Source: Ptychodera flava (lineage: Eukaryota > Hemichordata > Enteropneusta > Ptychoderidae). Taken from it: a DNA stretch of 64,000 nucleotides. The notes under the pieces are model-generated. The model saw only the letters and a list, made by a program, of their open reading frames with translations, was not told the DNA's origin and ran no database searches. Location of the stretch: positions 28,679,651 through 28,743,650 of the forward strand of contig NC_091940.1 in NCBI RefSeq assembly GCF_041260155.1. Direction: 5' to 3'. How positions within the stretch are numbered: position 1 is the first letter of the stretch; every line of letters starts with the position of its first letter. The translations under genes and the position numbers were made by a program. Below, one piece after another: positions 13,301 to 24,765 of the stretch.

Positions 13301-14516
13301 TTGGATTTTCGAAAAACTATGAAGGTATAAAATTTTCTTTCGCCAAGAGCTTTAAAATAAGCCCCCACATGCGGTAGATCAGAAAAGAGCTGTGTGAATC
13401 TGAGAATCCGAATACCTGTCCCCGGGGCGCATTCTACCATACAATCGAATGAGATGTAATAAACCACAATTAGTGCAATGGCCATTTGGAACAGATTCCA
13501 TATAGATTTACAAAAAGCAAAGCCCTTGATCTCGCTGAGGATACTTTCTCAAACACTCAGATGTACATACCCGGGGTGTGCAACGGATTCACACCGGTGA
13601 TGACCCCTCCGATAGAGACCACGGCGTAAAATGATACGAAGAATTCAGGCGAATTTGGAGTGTACAAGGCGCACACGTCTCCTTGAGTGAATCCGGCTTT
13701 AACCAAGCCACTTCCACAGCGACGGACAAAAGTTTTGAGCTGCTTGTATGTGTAAGACCTGTTTGACAACCCTTCAATCTAAGCAAGGAAAAACATTCTG
13801 TAGTGAGATTTTGAAAGACACAATATCAAATGATAAGCACACGAGCAACGAGCATGTAAGCAACGAAGAAGAAGGTTATCCGTCATTAAATATAGAAATG
13901 TTTTGAAAGCTGAAGTACTAAAGTTCTTTGTTTAGAATCAATAGGGTAGATTTTTGTGAGTTTTAAAGAAATACAATGAATTTGGATATGACTTTACCAT
14001 ACAGCTTTTCTCCCTAGAAATACTTTATTACAAATTTTGTAAAATGCACGTAAAGCACCTGCAAATTATCAGTCATTTCTGCTTCGATTCTCAGTAATCA
14101 CATTACATGGAAATGATCAAGTAAATTCAAAACTTGCAAGTGTCACAATTTTCTGTGTGTGTTTTAGAAGCGCTTACCTTTCAAAACATTGAGTGGACGC
14201 AAAACAAAGGATTGAATTACACTTGCCTTTAACAGCTGAGACAAGGACTGTGATCAGGCTAAAGCAGCGAACGAAAACGGGAAAGAGCAAGTGAAGATGA
14301 AGACCGGCCCATGTCTATATCTTCGTTTTATCTAATTAGTCCGAATGCTTACATCCTTCACTTACCATCGCTACACGGTCTCCATACTGGTCAAAATCAG
14401 ACATGACGTATTCCGCCAAAGATACATCGGTTGGTATTTCGACGTCGGCGAACTTACTCTTCAGTACCCCTGTGGATGTCAAAAATTTTGTCTTGGCTTG
14501 TTCGTTTGGCGGGAAA
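7291..14516 (-). CDS. 4-coumarate-CoA-ligase-like acyl-CoA synthetase (nearly complete)
   Basis: Eleven exons on the minus strand join in frame: 14516-14366, 13778-13571, 12888-12782, 12390-12182, 11700-11523, 10882-10705, 10219-10116, 9883-9742, 9322-9240, 8109-7947 and 7421-7291 (stop TGA), about 551 codons, normal for the family. Motifs in order: [35 protein letters not shown], the P-loop [66 protein letters not shown] and [11 protein letters not shown] with the lid lysine. It should activate an acid to its acyl-adenylate and then the CoA thioester. The C-terminus (LDNTKKA) lacks a peroxisomal SKL. The 5' end is unsure: the first exon has no in-frame ATG before the conserved region, so a short upstream exon is likely; I used the TTTCAG acceptor at its edge. 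Paralogue of the gene ending at 2582, facing it tail to tail. Confidence 0.93.
8525..8780. repeat. C-rich degenerate repeat tract
   Basis: Pyrimidine/C-rich low-complexity stretch (runs such as CCCCTCCCC) in the intron between 8109 and 9240. On the other strand it resembles the G-rich tracts at 40985-41625 and 49425-49580. Confidence 0.55.
10228..10600. repeat. (CTAT)n grading into (CTGT)n microsatellite
   Basis: Imperfect tetranucleotide array in the intron between exons 10219-10116 and 10882-10705 of the ligase. Open frames rich in Ser/Leu/Tyr across it are spurious. Confidence 0.9.
11297..11473. mobile_element. MITE-like element, family A, fragment
   Basis: Shows the family landmarks 'GCCGTTTTGAATTTTAG', 'GAAAGTTTC', 'AGCAAAAGTTTAAGTC' and an end resembling GAGGC...TACCTTAA. 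Lies in a ligase intron. Confidence 0.45.
13085..13440. mobile_element. MITE-like element, family A, near full length
   Basis: Begins TTAAGGTAGTATGAGCCTCG and ends GGGGCGCATTCTACC, so the two ends are inverted. The middle carries AATGGCCGCCATCC. About 356 bp, no coding capacity. Inside the ligase intron between exons 12888-12782 and 13778-13571. Confidence 0.7.
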
Positions 14517-15742
14517 CTGAAACATCGCACTATGTTTCAGTTCCATGATGTCACGGTAGTACTTCCTATTAGTATTCAACTGTTGTACGCAATATGCGTT
14601 ACACACTATAGAGTTTCATACTGTACGCTGGCTAGTAAAAACTGGGTCTGATGTGTTCATAGATAAGCATTAGAGAGAATAACCCTGGCTGTATCACGTG
14701 CATCGAACTCTTAAAAAGCATGGGCAAAGGCCTCTCTGCTATCTGCGTACAAGATAGGTTGTGTACTGTACATGATAGGTTGTGTACTGGTCACCTGCCC
14801 GGTGTGGGTTTTCGTCCATCAGAAAAATATTGGTTACATTACGCAAACTCAGAGGAAGTGAGAATGACAAAAAATGCCGGTACAGAAGATAGGCTTACCA
14901 TGTTCGTTTGCAGATTGGTCTCCTTTGCTGGGTTTTGGTGCCCGTTTGGTGTTTCCATCCATGGCCTTTCTGATAACGAAAGTGTTTTTACAAAATTAGG
15001 CTGTAATAAAAGGAGCAGAAAGGAATGTCATGTATAATCTAGGCAGTTGTGGTTTGTACGGTCGTAAATAGGCAATTTGTTCATTGGCCCATTGTGCATT
15101 ACAGTCCAATTTCAACAGCCGGGCTGTCTATTTTTACTTGAAGTGAAGTGATGACTCCTTAGCTTATGGACTTCTTTAACGTTGTCAAACTTTATTGTTG
15201 TTCACGCACAGATTCAAATAGCATACAAGGACGTGCCTGATTGTTCGGGCAATGGATAAACATATATATATGTATACATCCTCAGTGGTGTGTAAGTTTG
15301 CTCCTTGCCCAACTGTACCGATGGCTGCCATCAAAGAGGGTCGGATATGGAAATATTCGTTGATTGACAACATTTCCACGTTGTTTGTCAGTACATCACT
15401 GATCGTCTAATTGCGCATCGTGTTATCTATCAGCCTAAGTGTTTGTTTGTCTGTCTGTCTATATCTGTCTATCTGTCTGTCTGTCTGTCAGCACGATATG
15501 TCAAGTACGGCTGATATGATTGGAATGAAATCTTTCACGTAGATTCTGTTTGCGAATAGCAAGAACAAATTACTATTTGGTGGGTGTTCTTGTACATGTT
15601 ATGCTTATTTGCATAATTAGTGGTTCAGAAAAAAATATACATTGAAAACAGTTGCACAAAATTCGATGAGATTTGCTACAAATGTCGATCATGTAAAGAT
15701 ATATCAGCTGCTCGTGAAAGATATTAAGAGCTGGCGGGAAAG

Positions 15743-17150
15743 CTAATTGCTAATTTGCATATTTGATGAATTGTCTAAATTAGGGATATATATCTGAATT
15801 TACTCGACCAAAGTTGGCCGAACTAGCTATTCATATTTAAAATACTGTGATATAACAGTAACGAAAGTTGTTTAGCATTTTAATATGACCTAATTACTAA
15901 TTTGCATATCAACGAATTTTGACGAATTAGGGATACATATCTAAATTGACTGAATCAAAGTTGACAAAATTTGTTATATACATTGAAGAAACTCTGATAC
16001 AACATTAATGAAAGATTTTTAGCATTTTGAGATTGGCTAATTACTAATTTGCATATTTACTGAACTTTGCTAATGAGGGATATATCTGAATCAACTTGAT
16101 CAAAGTTAACGAAACTTGCTATGTACATTGGAGATGCTATGAAACAATATTGACGAAAGTTGTTTAGCGTTTTGAGATGGGCAAATCACTTCTTCGCATA
16201 TTTAAAGAACTTTTCTTATTGGGATATCTGCATTGACTCGATCAAAGTTGACAAAATTTGCTATGTACACTGACGATACCCTTTACTACATTCAAGTTGA
16301 CTGGCATTTGGCATCAGCTAATTTCTAATTTGTATATTTAATGAACTGTCCTAATTAGGATATGTCTGAATTAACTCGATTGAAGTTGACGAAACTTGCT
16401 ACATACATTGGATATACCACGATATAACATTTATGAAAGTCGTTTCAGCATTTGTAGATAAATTAGTTGCTAATTTGAATAAATAATGAGCTTTCCATAT
16501 TACAAAATGTATGTCTGAATTGACGTAATCAATGTTGAGAAAACTTGGTATGTACATTAGAGATACTATAATCAAAGTATTAATCAGAGTCATTCAGCAT
16601 TTAAATATCAGCTGGTTACTAACGCATCTAATGATCTTTCCCATTTAGAGACACAAGACTAAAATGACTTTACCAACGTTTATGAAACCTAGTATGAATA
16701 TTAATGAGACAATTATATTGTATAAGTGAAATATATTTTTTCCATTTTCATGTCAGCTAATTTATAGTTTGCATTTTTAATGAATATTCCAAATTAGGCA
16801 TATAAACCTGGAAGGCCTGAGTTGACAAAAGCTGATCAGCTGATTGGTAATTTATTATTCAATGAACTTTTCAAAATTAGTGATACCTGGAGGGAGTTGA
16901 CCGAAATTGATCAAGTGCTATGTAAATTGATGGTAAAGTTATATAGTAGCAGTGCGGGTATTTTAAATTATTGCGTCAGCTGATTTATAATATGCGTATT
17001 TCATGACCTTTCACAGTTTGGCGTATAAAGCTTGAAGGACTTGACTACATGCAATTACACTCGCTACGTAAAGTGGTGATACAATGACAGCAGTCCAAGA
17101 GATTTAGTATTTTAATTTCACTTAATTGCGTATTTGTATTCTTAATGAGT
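15743..17150. repeat. diverged ~146 bp tandem satellite, about ten units
   Basis: Units start near 15743, 15890, 16038, 16183, 16317, 16463, 16610, 16755 and 16975, spaced mostly 145-148 bases. Each unit begins like GCTAATTACTAATTTGCATA, passes through TTAGGGATATATCTGAAT and CGATCAAAGTTGACGAAACT, and ends near GAAAGTTGTTTAGCATTTTG. Units are clear on the left and decay towards the right. Similarity between units is visible by eye, not computed. Confidence 0.85.
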
Positions 17151-17249
17151 TTTTGATTAATCTATGGTGAATATTGTCTATGATGTGAATCATGACAATT
17201 TCAACGTAGTTGCAACTTTGTATCAAAAGTTTCAATTTACAGATAACTG

Positions 17250-17251
<2 letters not shown>

Positions 17252-17312
<61 letters not shown>
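17252..17312. repeat. (TA)n microsatellite, left of palindrome
   Basis: Pure TA run of about 60 bases, 58 bases before the palindrome. Confidence 0.97.
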
Positions 17313-17313
<1 letters not shown>

Positions 17314-17370
17314 TTGTTTAGTTCAAGATCAGCTGGAGTAGAGTGCTCATACTAGAGTAGAGCTAAATAC

Positions 17371-17586
17371 ACAACTGAGTTGATCAGGATAATCTAAAAT
17401 ATTACATTTCCACTACAAATTTGTTTCGTATAGGCTGCAGAGCCGCCTACACTCATCGGGTGGCTGTGAACGACTGAAACTTTGGTTTCACAGCCACCCG
17501 ATGAGTGTAGGCGGCTCTGCAGCCTATACGAAACAAATTTGTAGTGGAAATGTAATATTTTAGATTATCCTGATCAACTCAGTTGT
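17371..17586. repeat. perfect inverted repeat, 100 bp arms, 16 bp loop
   Basis: Bases 17371-17470 are the exact reverse complement of 17487-17586; I compared all 100 positions. The loop is 17471-17486. The arm includes GGCTGCAGAGCCGCCTACAC and starts ACAACTGAGTTGATCAGG. No coding frame and no visible target duplication; TA arrays lie on both sides. Could be a foldback element, a recent inverted duplication or a sequencing/assembly hairpin artefact. Confidence 0.95.
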
Positions 17587-17615
17587 ATATATATATATAT
17601 ATATAAATATATATA

Positions 17616-17656
<41 letters not shown>
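17587..17656. repeat. (TA)n microsatellite, right of palindrome
   Basis: Imperfect TA array directly touching the right arm of the palindrome. Confidence 0.95.
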
Positions 17657-17659
<3 letters not shown>

Positions 17660-18338
17660 ATGTATTGAAACATGGTGCATTTTCAGTTCATATCTGGTTC
17701 GTCTTGTGGTAGAGAGCATCTGCATTTAGTTTTGTTATTTTTGTTATTTTGTCTTGTACCTATGGACCTTTAGCCCGTTGACTTACATGATTAAATAAAT
17801 AATGAAATAAATAAATACAAAAATATACTGATCGGAAACCTTTGCTTGTCTTATCACACTGTGTCATCATAAGGTTGCAATTGTGGTCAAGATCTGACCG
17901 CAAATGCAAGCTCTAATCTAGAAAATCGAATCTACGCGAGTGGTAATCAGTGGTAGCAGTGGGGTAGATTGATATGTGACTCACTATATTCCATACCGGC
18001 CTTTGGTATTCAAGACCAAAATATACTAAAACGGTTTAAAAGAACATGCAATGATCACGATAATAGTAGGTTAAGGTATGACATTACTGTAATGTAACTG
18101 TATTAGCTTGTTTGTTAGAAATAAATGCTGATGTTACAAGATAGGGCTTTGATGCAGAAGTACTTTATTTGTCGCATTTAATTATCGACAAGTGGGTTTG
18201 ATTAATGACTTGCACAAAAAAGGGCACTTCCCGACAACATTATCGACACGATTTTCGATAGATCATATAATCTACAATAAATGGGCAGGCTATTGAGCTT
18301 GTATGGCGATAAAAGACCAGGGTTGTCAAAGATGAAGC

Positions 18339-18542
18339 TTATTTGAGGAAGCCGTCGATGGCGACGTCATGGAACCGAAACCCGATTGTTTCGGCTAGTT
18401 TCATCGAAGGGTGCGCCAAAAAGATATCCATTTTGCCGAGAATGGAGAATACTGCCCTTTGTTTAACTTTGTCACTTTTCCGACAAGACTTACCTGACAA
18501 CCCGATCTCCTTCGTCACAATTTTATTCTTGAGTGGAGCCAT
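18339..18542 (-). CDS. hypothetical small ORF, 67 aa, doubtful
   Basis: An ATG-started frame, MAPLKNKIVTKEIGL... to ...FRFHDVAIDGFLK. I do not recognise it. Its composition is less biased than most random frames here, and a good splice donor (GTAAGT) falls after codon 16, so the first 16 codons could instead be a first exon. No partner exon, promoter or family match is visible. It may be chance. Confidence 0.2.
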   Translation of the reverse strand: MAPLKNKIVTKEIGLSGKSCRKSDKVKQRAVFSILGKMDIFLAHPSMKLAETIGFRFHDVAIDGFLK

Positions 18543-20584
18543 TACAAAGACAAGTTTAATCTGTTTTCGGCACTACTGCACTACACAGTGACATTCATCG
18601 TGTCAATGAGTTTCATGACATGACCAAATATGATTGTTGTCCAACCATTTGCACAGAAATGGGTGACGATGCATCACTGAAAACTTGGCACAGCGACAAC
18701 GTGCTATGGCGTCAACGGCCGATTTTAACCTCACGGATTTCTAGACCACATTTAGTACAGGCCAAGTTACAGAAACAAACCCATGTGTGTTTGATTCCTC
18801 TGACTAGTGCCATGCACTTTCAGTGAAGAAGCAATTTATTCTGTGATTACAGTAACGAATACTGAGGTAGGAATCTGCGACCAAAGGTAATGACAAATCT
18901 CGATTTTGACTTAGAAATATAAACATTTTTATATTCACCTCAAATGATAGTTAATCGACGAAATGGTTTGTTGGATTAATGGGGTTCAGCGTACAGATTA
19001 TAAATATTTTTGTATCCGACTGGCGAGGCAGGGTAAGGAGGTTAGAAACTGAAAAGAAACATGTAAAGGCGTTGTTTATGAAGTTACATGAATCATTCTA
19101 CCGGGAGGTCAACTACGAGACCAATGCTATTATACAAGATTTGCGATCGTTTGAAAAAACAATAACTTGCAATCAATGAAAGTTATTAATAGACTGAGGA
19201 TCACGCTATGACGAACGCACAGAACGTCGATCGACGGAGAGAGAACGGACACACGATATTTTAAAATGCACAGATCTAGAAATAAGTTACTCTTGAATAC
19301 TGAGTAGAGTAGAAACACTTACCAGACGGGTATCCTTTGATTTGAGTGAACGTGGTAACTCTCCACTAACTAACCGTGATGCGTACCAGCCTGTGTTTTG
19401 TAAACTTATGAAACACGTACAGTGTCCAGTATATAGTCAAGTGGTATCGCTTAGTGGAGCAACGGGCAGTTTTCATATCCACTTCCACTTATCAACGATT
19501 GGGCGCAATGATAAAAAAAATATCATACAGTTTGAAACCACATGTCGCTTTAATTGCGCATTTGTTTGCTTGTGTTTTCGTATACCGAGAAAGGGTGGTA
19601 GCAAAAGAAACCAACACGTTTTTTCGATAATTATGACAAGATTTATGGCTGCTGTTACCAAGGTGAACGCGAAGAGACAAATGACGTACTGAGATCCAAG
19701 CGCGTCGGTTGAGCCATCTCTACTACCTCCATGGTTGAGCAAAGAGTCCGATTGAGTAAAAAAGGAAGTGAAGCTTTACATCCCCCTAAGGAAAACGGGA
19801 AGTATTACAGTAGGGTTTCGATAGTTCTGAGGTGCGTTCTGAGTAGCTGAAACTTAGCCTGAAGCCGAGCAAAAAAATACGTATGTGCACCGTGGTATGT
19901 GCAATGGGTATGGGGGTATTATGTATTTTGTTTCTTGAGTTGTTAGTGTTTTTAGACAATGACAAGTTTCAAATAACCATTTTTATTATCCGCCATGTAT
20001 TTGCACAGTACCCAGATAAGGTGATTTACGTGTTTATTGCTGTTTACAATGACAACAAGACAGAAACTGCATGGATACGCGACTGATTGACGCGTCATAC
20101 TCACGCGAGGGTTTGATTGACACTGACAGCCAGTTTCAAACCGCCATTTCTGGCCTCGATTTTCCTCCACCTACGAACGATAATCCTAAAAATACTCAAG
20201 TCCCGTCCTTTTCTGAATGCAAGTGCATCGCTCGATTGCAAAGATACTTACGATGATACTATGTGACCTTTTGCAATCTTTAAAGTCGGAAAAAAAAAAC
20301 ATTTATTGAAGGGCGAGCCTGCGTGTCACCCCTTCAGCGTTCTCTTACACAATGAATGCCGCCTTTTCACAGGGGACTTGCAGTGTTGCTATGAAATAAA
20401 TGACATACGATAAGAAAGGTGGTGATAAGAGGCCTAATTATTCAAAAAATCGTCTTTCTCGTCTTTTCCTATGAGAACTCGCGAAGTATTTTATTCTCAA
20501 AGTAGTTCGGACAACATGTTCAGTTGTATAGTTCCGACGGTATTAGTTTTCATGGCCAGGGTAACCGTTGGCAACGTGTCGTAC

Positions 20585-20999
20585 TATCTATTATAGCCTA
20601 AACATGGGACTGTCTGCCCGAGAGTGGGTGACCATTTGCCCGACGTATAGGCGAATGGTCTCCTACCTCGAGGGTACAGATTCCTTTGTTTGGACTATAA
20701 TGTTTTAGTACATGCATCTCTCAGTTTTCTCGCCAAATTTTTTAGTTTACATACTAATAAATACCATATGCTTTATTTCCATGTTACACGAAAGTCTGTC
20801 TAAAAATGCATCAATTTTTATCATGGAACGGCGCACTGATATATTTAAATCACTGTTATGCAGTTTGTCAATTTTTTATGTATAATTTTGTTAAAACAGT
20901 ATTTCCTTTGTAAAACATGTAATTTGATCATTTATAAATCCTGAAGATGTCAAGCTTATCACCTTCAGTCAACTGATGACTATGCGGCCCGCGACGTTA
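20585..20999. repeat. dispersed repeat, copy 1 (~410 bp)
   Basis: Shares order and many exact words with 58733-59165: AACATGGGA, GTGACCATTTGCCCGACGTA, CGAGGGTACA, 'GGAACG...TCATCG/ATGG', GCGCACTGATATAT, CTGTTATGC and a CGGCCC...ACGTT end. Same orientation. No coding capacity. Confidence 0.75.
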
Positions 21000-22227
21000 T
21001 CAACAAGTAACCATTAAATCATGCAATAAAAGGCTCAGTTGACTGGCAAAGTTCCCGTATGTACCTATTCAATAAAATGCCTGTCAATACCATTTATATA
21101 TGGCGGGTAGTGCAATGTCGCATTCCATCATCGAAATAGAACTAATCGCACGACATCAAATAAGAGTCGGATGTCAACGTGTCTAATTATCTAAATCCCT
21201 AAAAAGCCCGTGTTTAATTATCTACGACCCCTAAAGCAACCCCTACACACATATATGTATAACAAAGGACGATCAAGACAATAGTAATATGATACGTTAT
21301 TTAAAAATCCAAAAAGAAAAGCTATATTCATAGCTTTTTGCTGTATTTGCATTCATTCTTTTGTTTATGAAATCCCTTCCGAAAGTAATGCAAACGTTTC
21401 AAGGCGGAAACCAACTGTTACTCGCTCTCACGGTATCCGTGTTTCTCCTATGAGCTGTAATGGTAATTGATCAACTTACACCAAGTCAGCGAAAAGAATC
21501 ACAAACTGTTTTGATTATAAAGCAACAAATGTCAACAATAGATAACAGCTTTGCACGCTTATCGGGAAAGGCTTGACCGACTGCACTGCTTGTTGAATGG
21601 AAAATATGCTTGCCACGTTGTCTTATGAGCCACCAATTCTGTTGGTGATTTCGATAAACATTGTAAGTTTCAAAACAATCCATAAAAACTTGTTGCAGTG
21701 ACGTAGTCCTTTGTTCGCGTATCGTCATTTCTGCAATTTATACATCCGAGGTAAAACTGCGATAAACATCATTACGCTTATTATCATTACTATTCTTTTA
21801 ATACTTTACATCGGTCTAAGGTTTATACTAAAAAATTATGAGGTTTTTTGATTGCTAATGTGACTCTATAATCTGATAATGCTCTCACTTGATCTCAACG
21901 GCATGACAATAAATCTATCTCTTTTGACACCTTATATCAATGGATCTTGAATTTGTGAATTTGTTAATAAAGACTAAGAGCAACCTCTACTTGTTCGACT
22001 TGCATGTTATGATCAGGTCAATGAAACCATTACAGTTCAGTTTCACTTGGCATAGGTCATTTCCCCATACAGTCAACACGGGGTAGAGAGGTCAAATATC
22101 CGATCGGCAACTTTTAGGAAATTTGCTTTCCTCATCCCAAACTTGGCACGGTGGACCCTTATTTTTATTCATGATCATTTTGAAAGGGAATAGTTTTAAA
22201 GTTCAAAATTTCGTGGCCAGTACAGCC

Positions 22228-22540
22228 TTATGGTAAAATGCACCTCAGTGACAGATATTCGGACTCTTAAACTTTTGCAATTCCTTTCTGGTCTACCACT
22301 TGCTGGGCTTATTTTAAAGCTCTTTGCAAACTTTCCCCATAGAGTTAACATAGGGATGGCGGCCATTTTGAATTTCAAATGTCGGTAAACGTTACCGATA
22401 ATTTGTTTCTTAAGTACCAAATTTGCACTGTGACCCCTGATTTTTACTTTTGATTTGGTAAAAGTGTGGCTGAAAGTTTCATTCAGGAAAGTTTGAGCAA
22501 AACTTTAAGTCTTTCACTTTCAAGGAGCATACTACCTTAA
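22228..22540. mobile_element. MITE-like element, family A
   Basis: Ends are TTATGGTAAAATGCACCTC and AGCATACTACCTTAA, inverted relative to each other, with GGGATGGCGGCCATTTTGAA in the middle. Remains of a second, older copy lie just left (about 22080-22200). Confidence 0.65.
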
Positions 22541-22796
22541 TTATCTTACCGTGAAAAAATACTGCTGACGTCAAACAGCAACTGAAACTGTAAGGGAGGA
22601 GCATCAAAAACGAAAATATTTACGCATGGCATGGACTTTCAAAATGTATGTTTTGCTGTAAGGTTGATAAGTTTAATCGTTATTTTAAGCAGATTATACA
22701 CGCCATTTTAAAAACACGAAATGATTCTGAACATTTCTTTGGCTCAAGTTCAGCTTAGTAATTATCAATAAATATTGTTTATAAGTCATGTGGCAC

Positions 22797-24711
22797 CTAT
22801 TTTGCCCAAAGGCCGGCGTCGATAGGCAGTTCGGCCCCTGTGATTTGATCTGCTGCCGGTGAGCACAGGAAAGCAGCTAGCTCGGCAACCTGAAGGAAAA
22901 AAATGGCAAGTCCAGTGAATTAAAATACAACTTAACATAATTGTGATACTTACACAAGGGTGATCGAGTCACTTGCTACGTCATCATAATAGCTGCAAAC
23001 AATAGAACGCGCACTCTACAACGCGCGCGTCCACTGAACGGGACCGTGCTCACTGTAAAAAATTACACCGTGGTTTTGATACAACTTATTGTCAGAGCTT
23101 TTAGCATACGCATGAAAGCGGACGTAGTTAGTGATGATTGAATGGTCATTATATTATATTCGAGTTGTAAGTTTTAAATGTTTGAATGTCGATATATTTA
23201 CAAAGTATTTAAAAATCTAAACAAAATGCTTTGAAAAAGACATATTTCTCATCAAATTGTGATTTTTCCCATTTCACATATAGGGAGGGTGATGTTAAGC
23301 GATGTAGTATTAAAGGGACATAAGTTGTAATTTTTGGCAAGTTTTCAGTATTCTGCTTCTGTATATCAACTACCGTGTCTGACCCTAATCCGTCTGTCAA
23401 GCTGGAATTTCGAGTATTCTTTTTGTCAACACAGCTTGTATGTGTAGCGATCATTGTTTATTGTCCGGACTTGAATACAATTTTCAACAATAAAATGGAG
23501 ATTATACTCATATAGGTTGTGTTGATATGATAAATACTTGGCATTCAATTACAGTTTAGGGATGCAGAAAGTGTACGGAAACCATTAAACAAACGTTCTG
23601 AAAAAAATGGCAAAGATACAGCTTATGGAGCTTTAAAACGATTGGAACTAATTTGGGATAATTGTATTTTCATATTTTGCAAATTTCTCAAAAGTGTAGG
23701 TGCCATATAGCTTAATGTTGCAATATCGCAAATTACTCATAGAAACAAGTGTGTAATATAAAAAGAAAAGCAGATGAGATAACATATGTAGAATAAATCG
23801 ATATTGATTAGTTCCAATCGTGTTCATTGTAAATAGGCTGGTGACCCCATATTTTTATTTGATACATATAATGTGCAATATCTGAACAATAATTTATGTG
23901 AAAATAAACAAAATTGTTGGGTTGGAAATCTAACTAATTATACAAAGTATGGATAAGGCATGGTCACTACTTTTAAGTTTGCAACAGCTTTAACTGTTGT
24001 TTTGGAAGGCCTGAGAAGTGATAATTTAAATTGTTATGTACATTTTTAGCGCAAAAAATAGCTAAAACTTTCATTTATTATTCAATATGGTTCACATGTA
24101 AATAAAACAAGTGCAGCATTTCAAGAAAGGAACTTAAAGTAAATATATCGGCTTGGGCAACGCTTACGGGAGATTCATAATTTCTGTCATTCGAATGGGA
24201 TAAAGTGGGTGTATTTCAAATCATTGTAGCTGCCAAATTAATCTGGTGAGATATTGATCTTTTTGTCGTAAACTCATCCTCACATATTGTAAGTCGATGT
24301 CATACAGCTAGAGAAAAATAACGAAAAATGTCGGTAAAAAATGTAGTGGTCGAGCACCATTAAATTGTTCATTCAAGACGTAATCTCAATTTCACATGTT
24401 TTTTTACATTTACTTAAATTTTTTTTACATAAAATAGATTTCCATCACACGAATGGCAATTTCTGTCGAAAGGTAAACTTTTGAAAGGATAGTTTTCCTA
24501 TTTGGTACTAGCGGGACATGTTTGACATCACACAACACAGAGAACTTCACTCTTAAACTTACCTGTTCGGATGTGATGAACTCCCCTGATGGATTTAGGT
24601 CAGCCAACCACCGTTTCTGTCAAAAGTCAAATGCAGGATGGTAATTTTTCACAGTCTATCAGTTTGCTTGACGGTGTCTTCCCCTTTCATGACATGTCTA
24701 AGAATTTTACA

Positions 24712-24765
<54 letters not shown>

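Larger units (their letters stand above)
14531..22796. other. 8 kb spacer, repeat-rich
   Basis: No convincing exon was found. Contents: a (TCTG)n patch at 15444-15489, a ~146 bp satellite (15743-17150), a TA/palindrome/TA block (17252-17656), a doubtful small open frame (18339-18542), a dispersed ~410 bp repeat (20585-20999) and a family A element (22228-22540). A tandem echo of AGATAGGTTGTGTACTG lies near 14751-14790. Confidence 0.6.

Noticed and set aside
15743-17150. CRISPR-like array
   Set aside because: Units are diverged along their full length, with no constant repeat and unique spacer pattern; the genome is eukaryotic.
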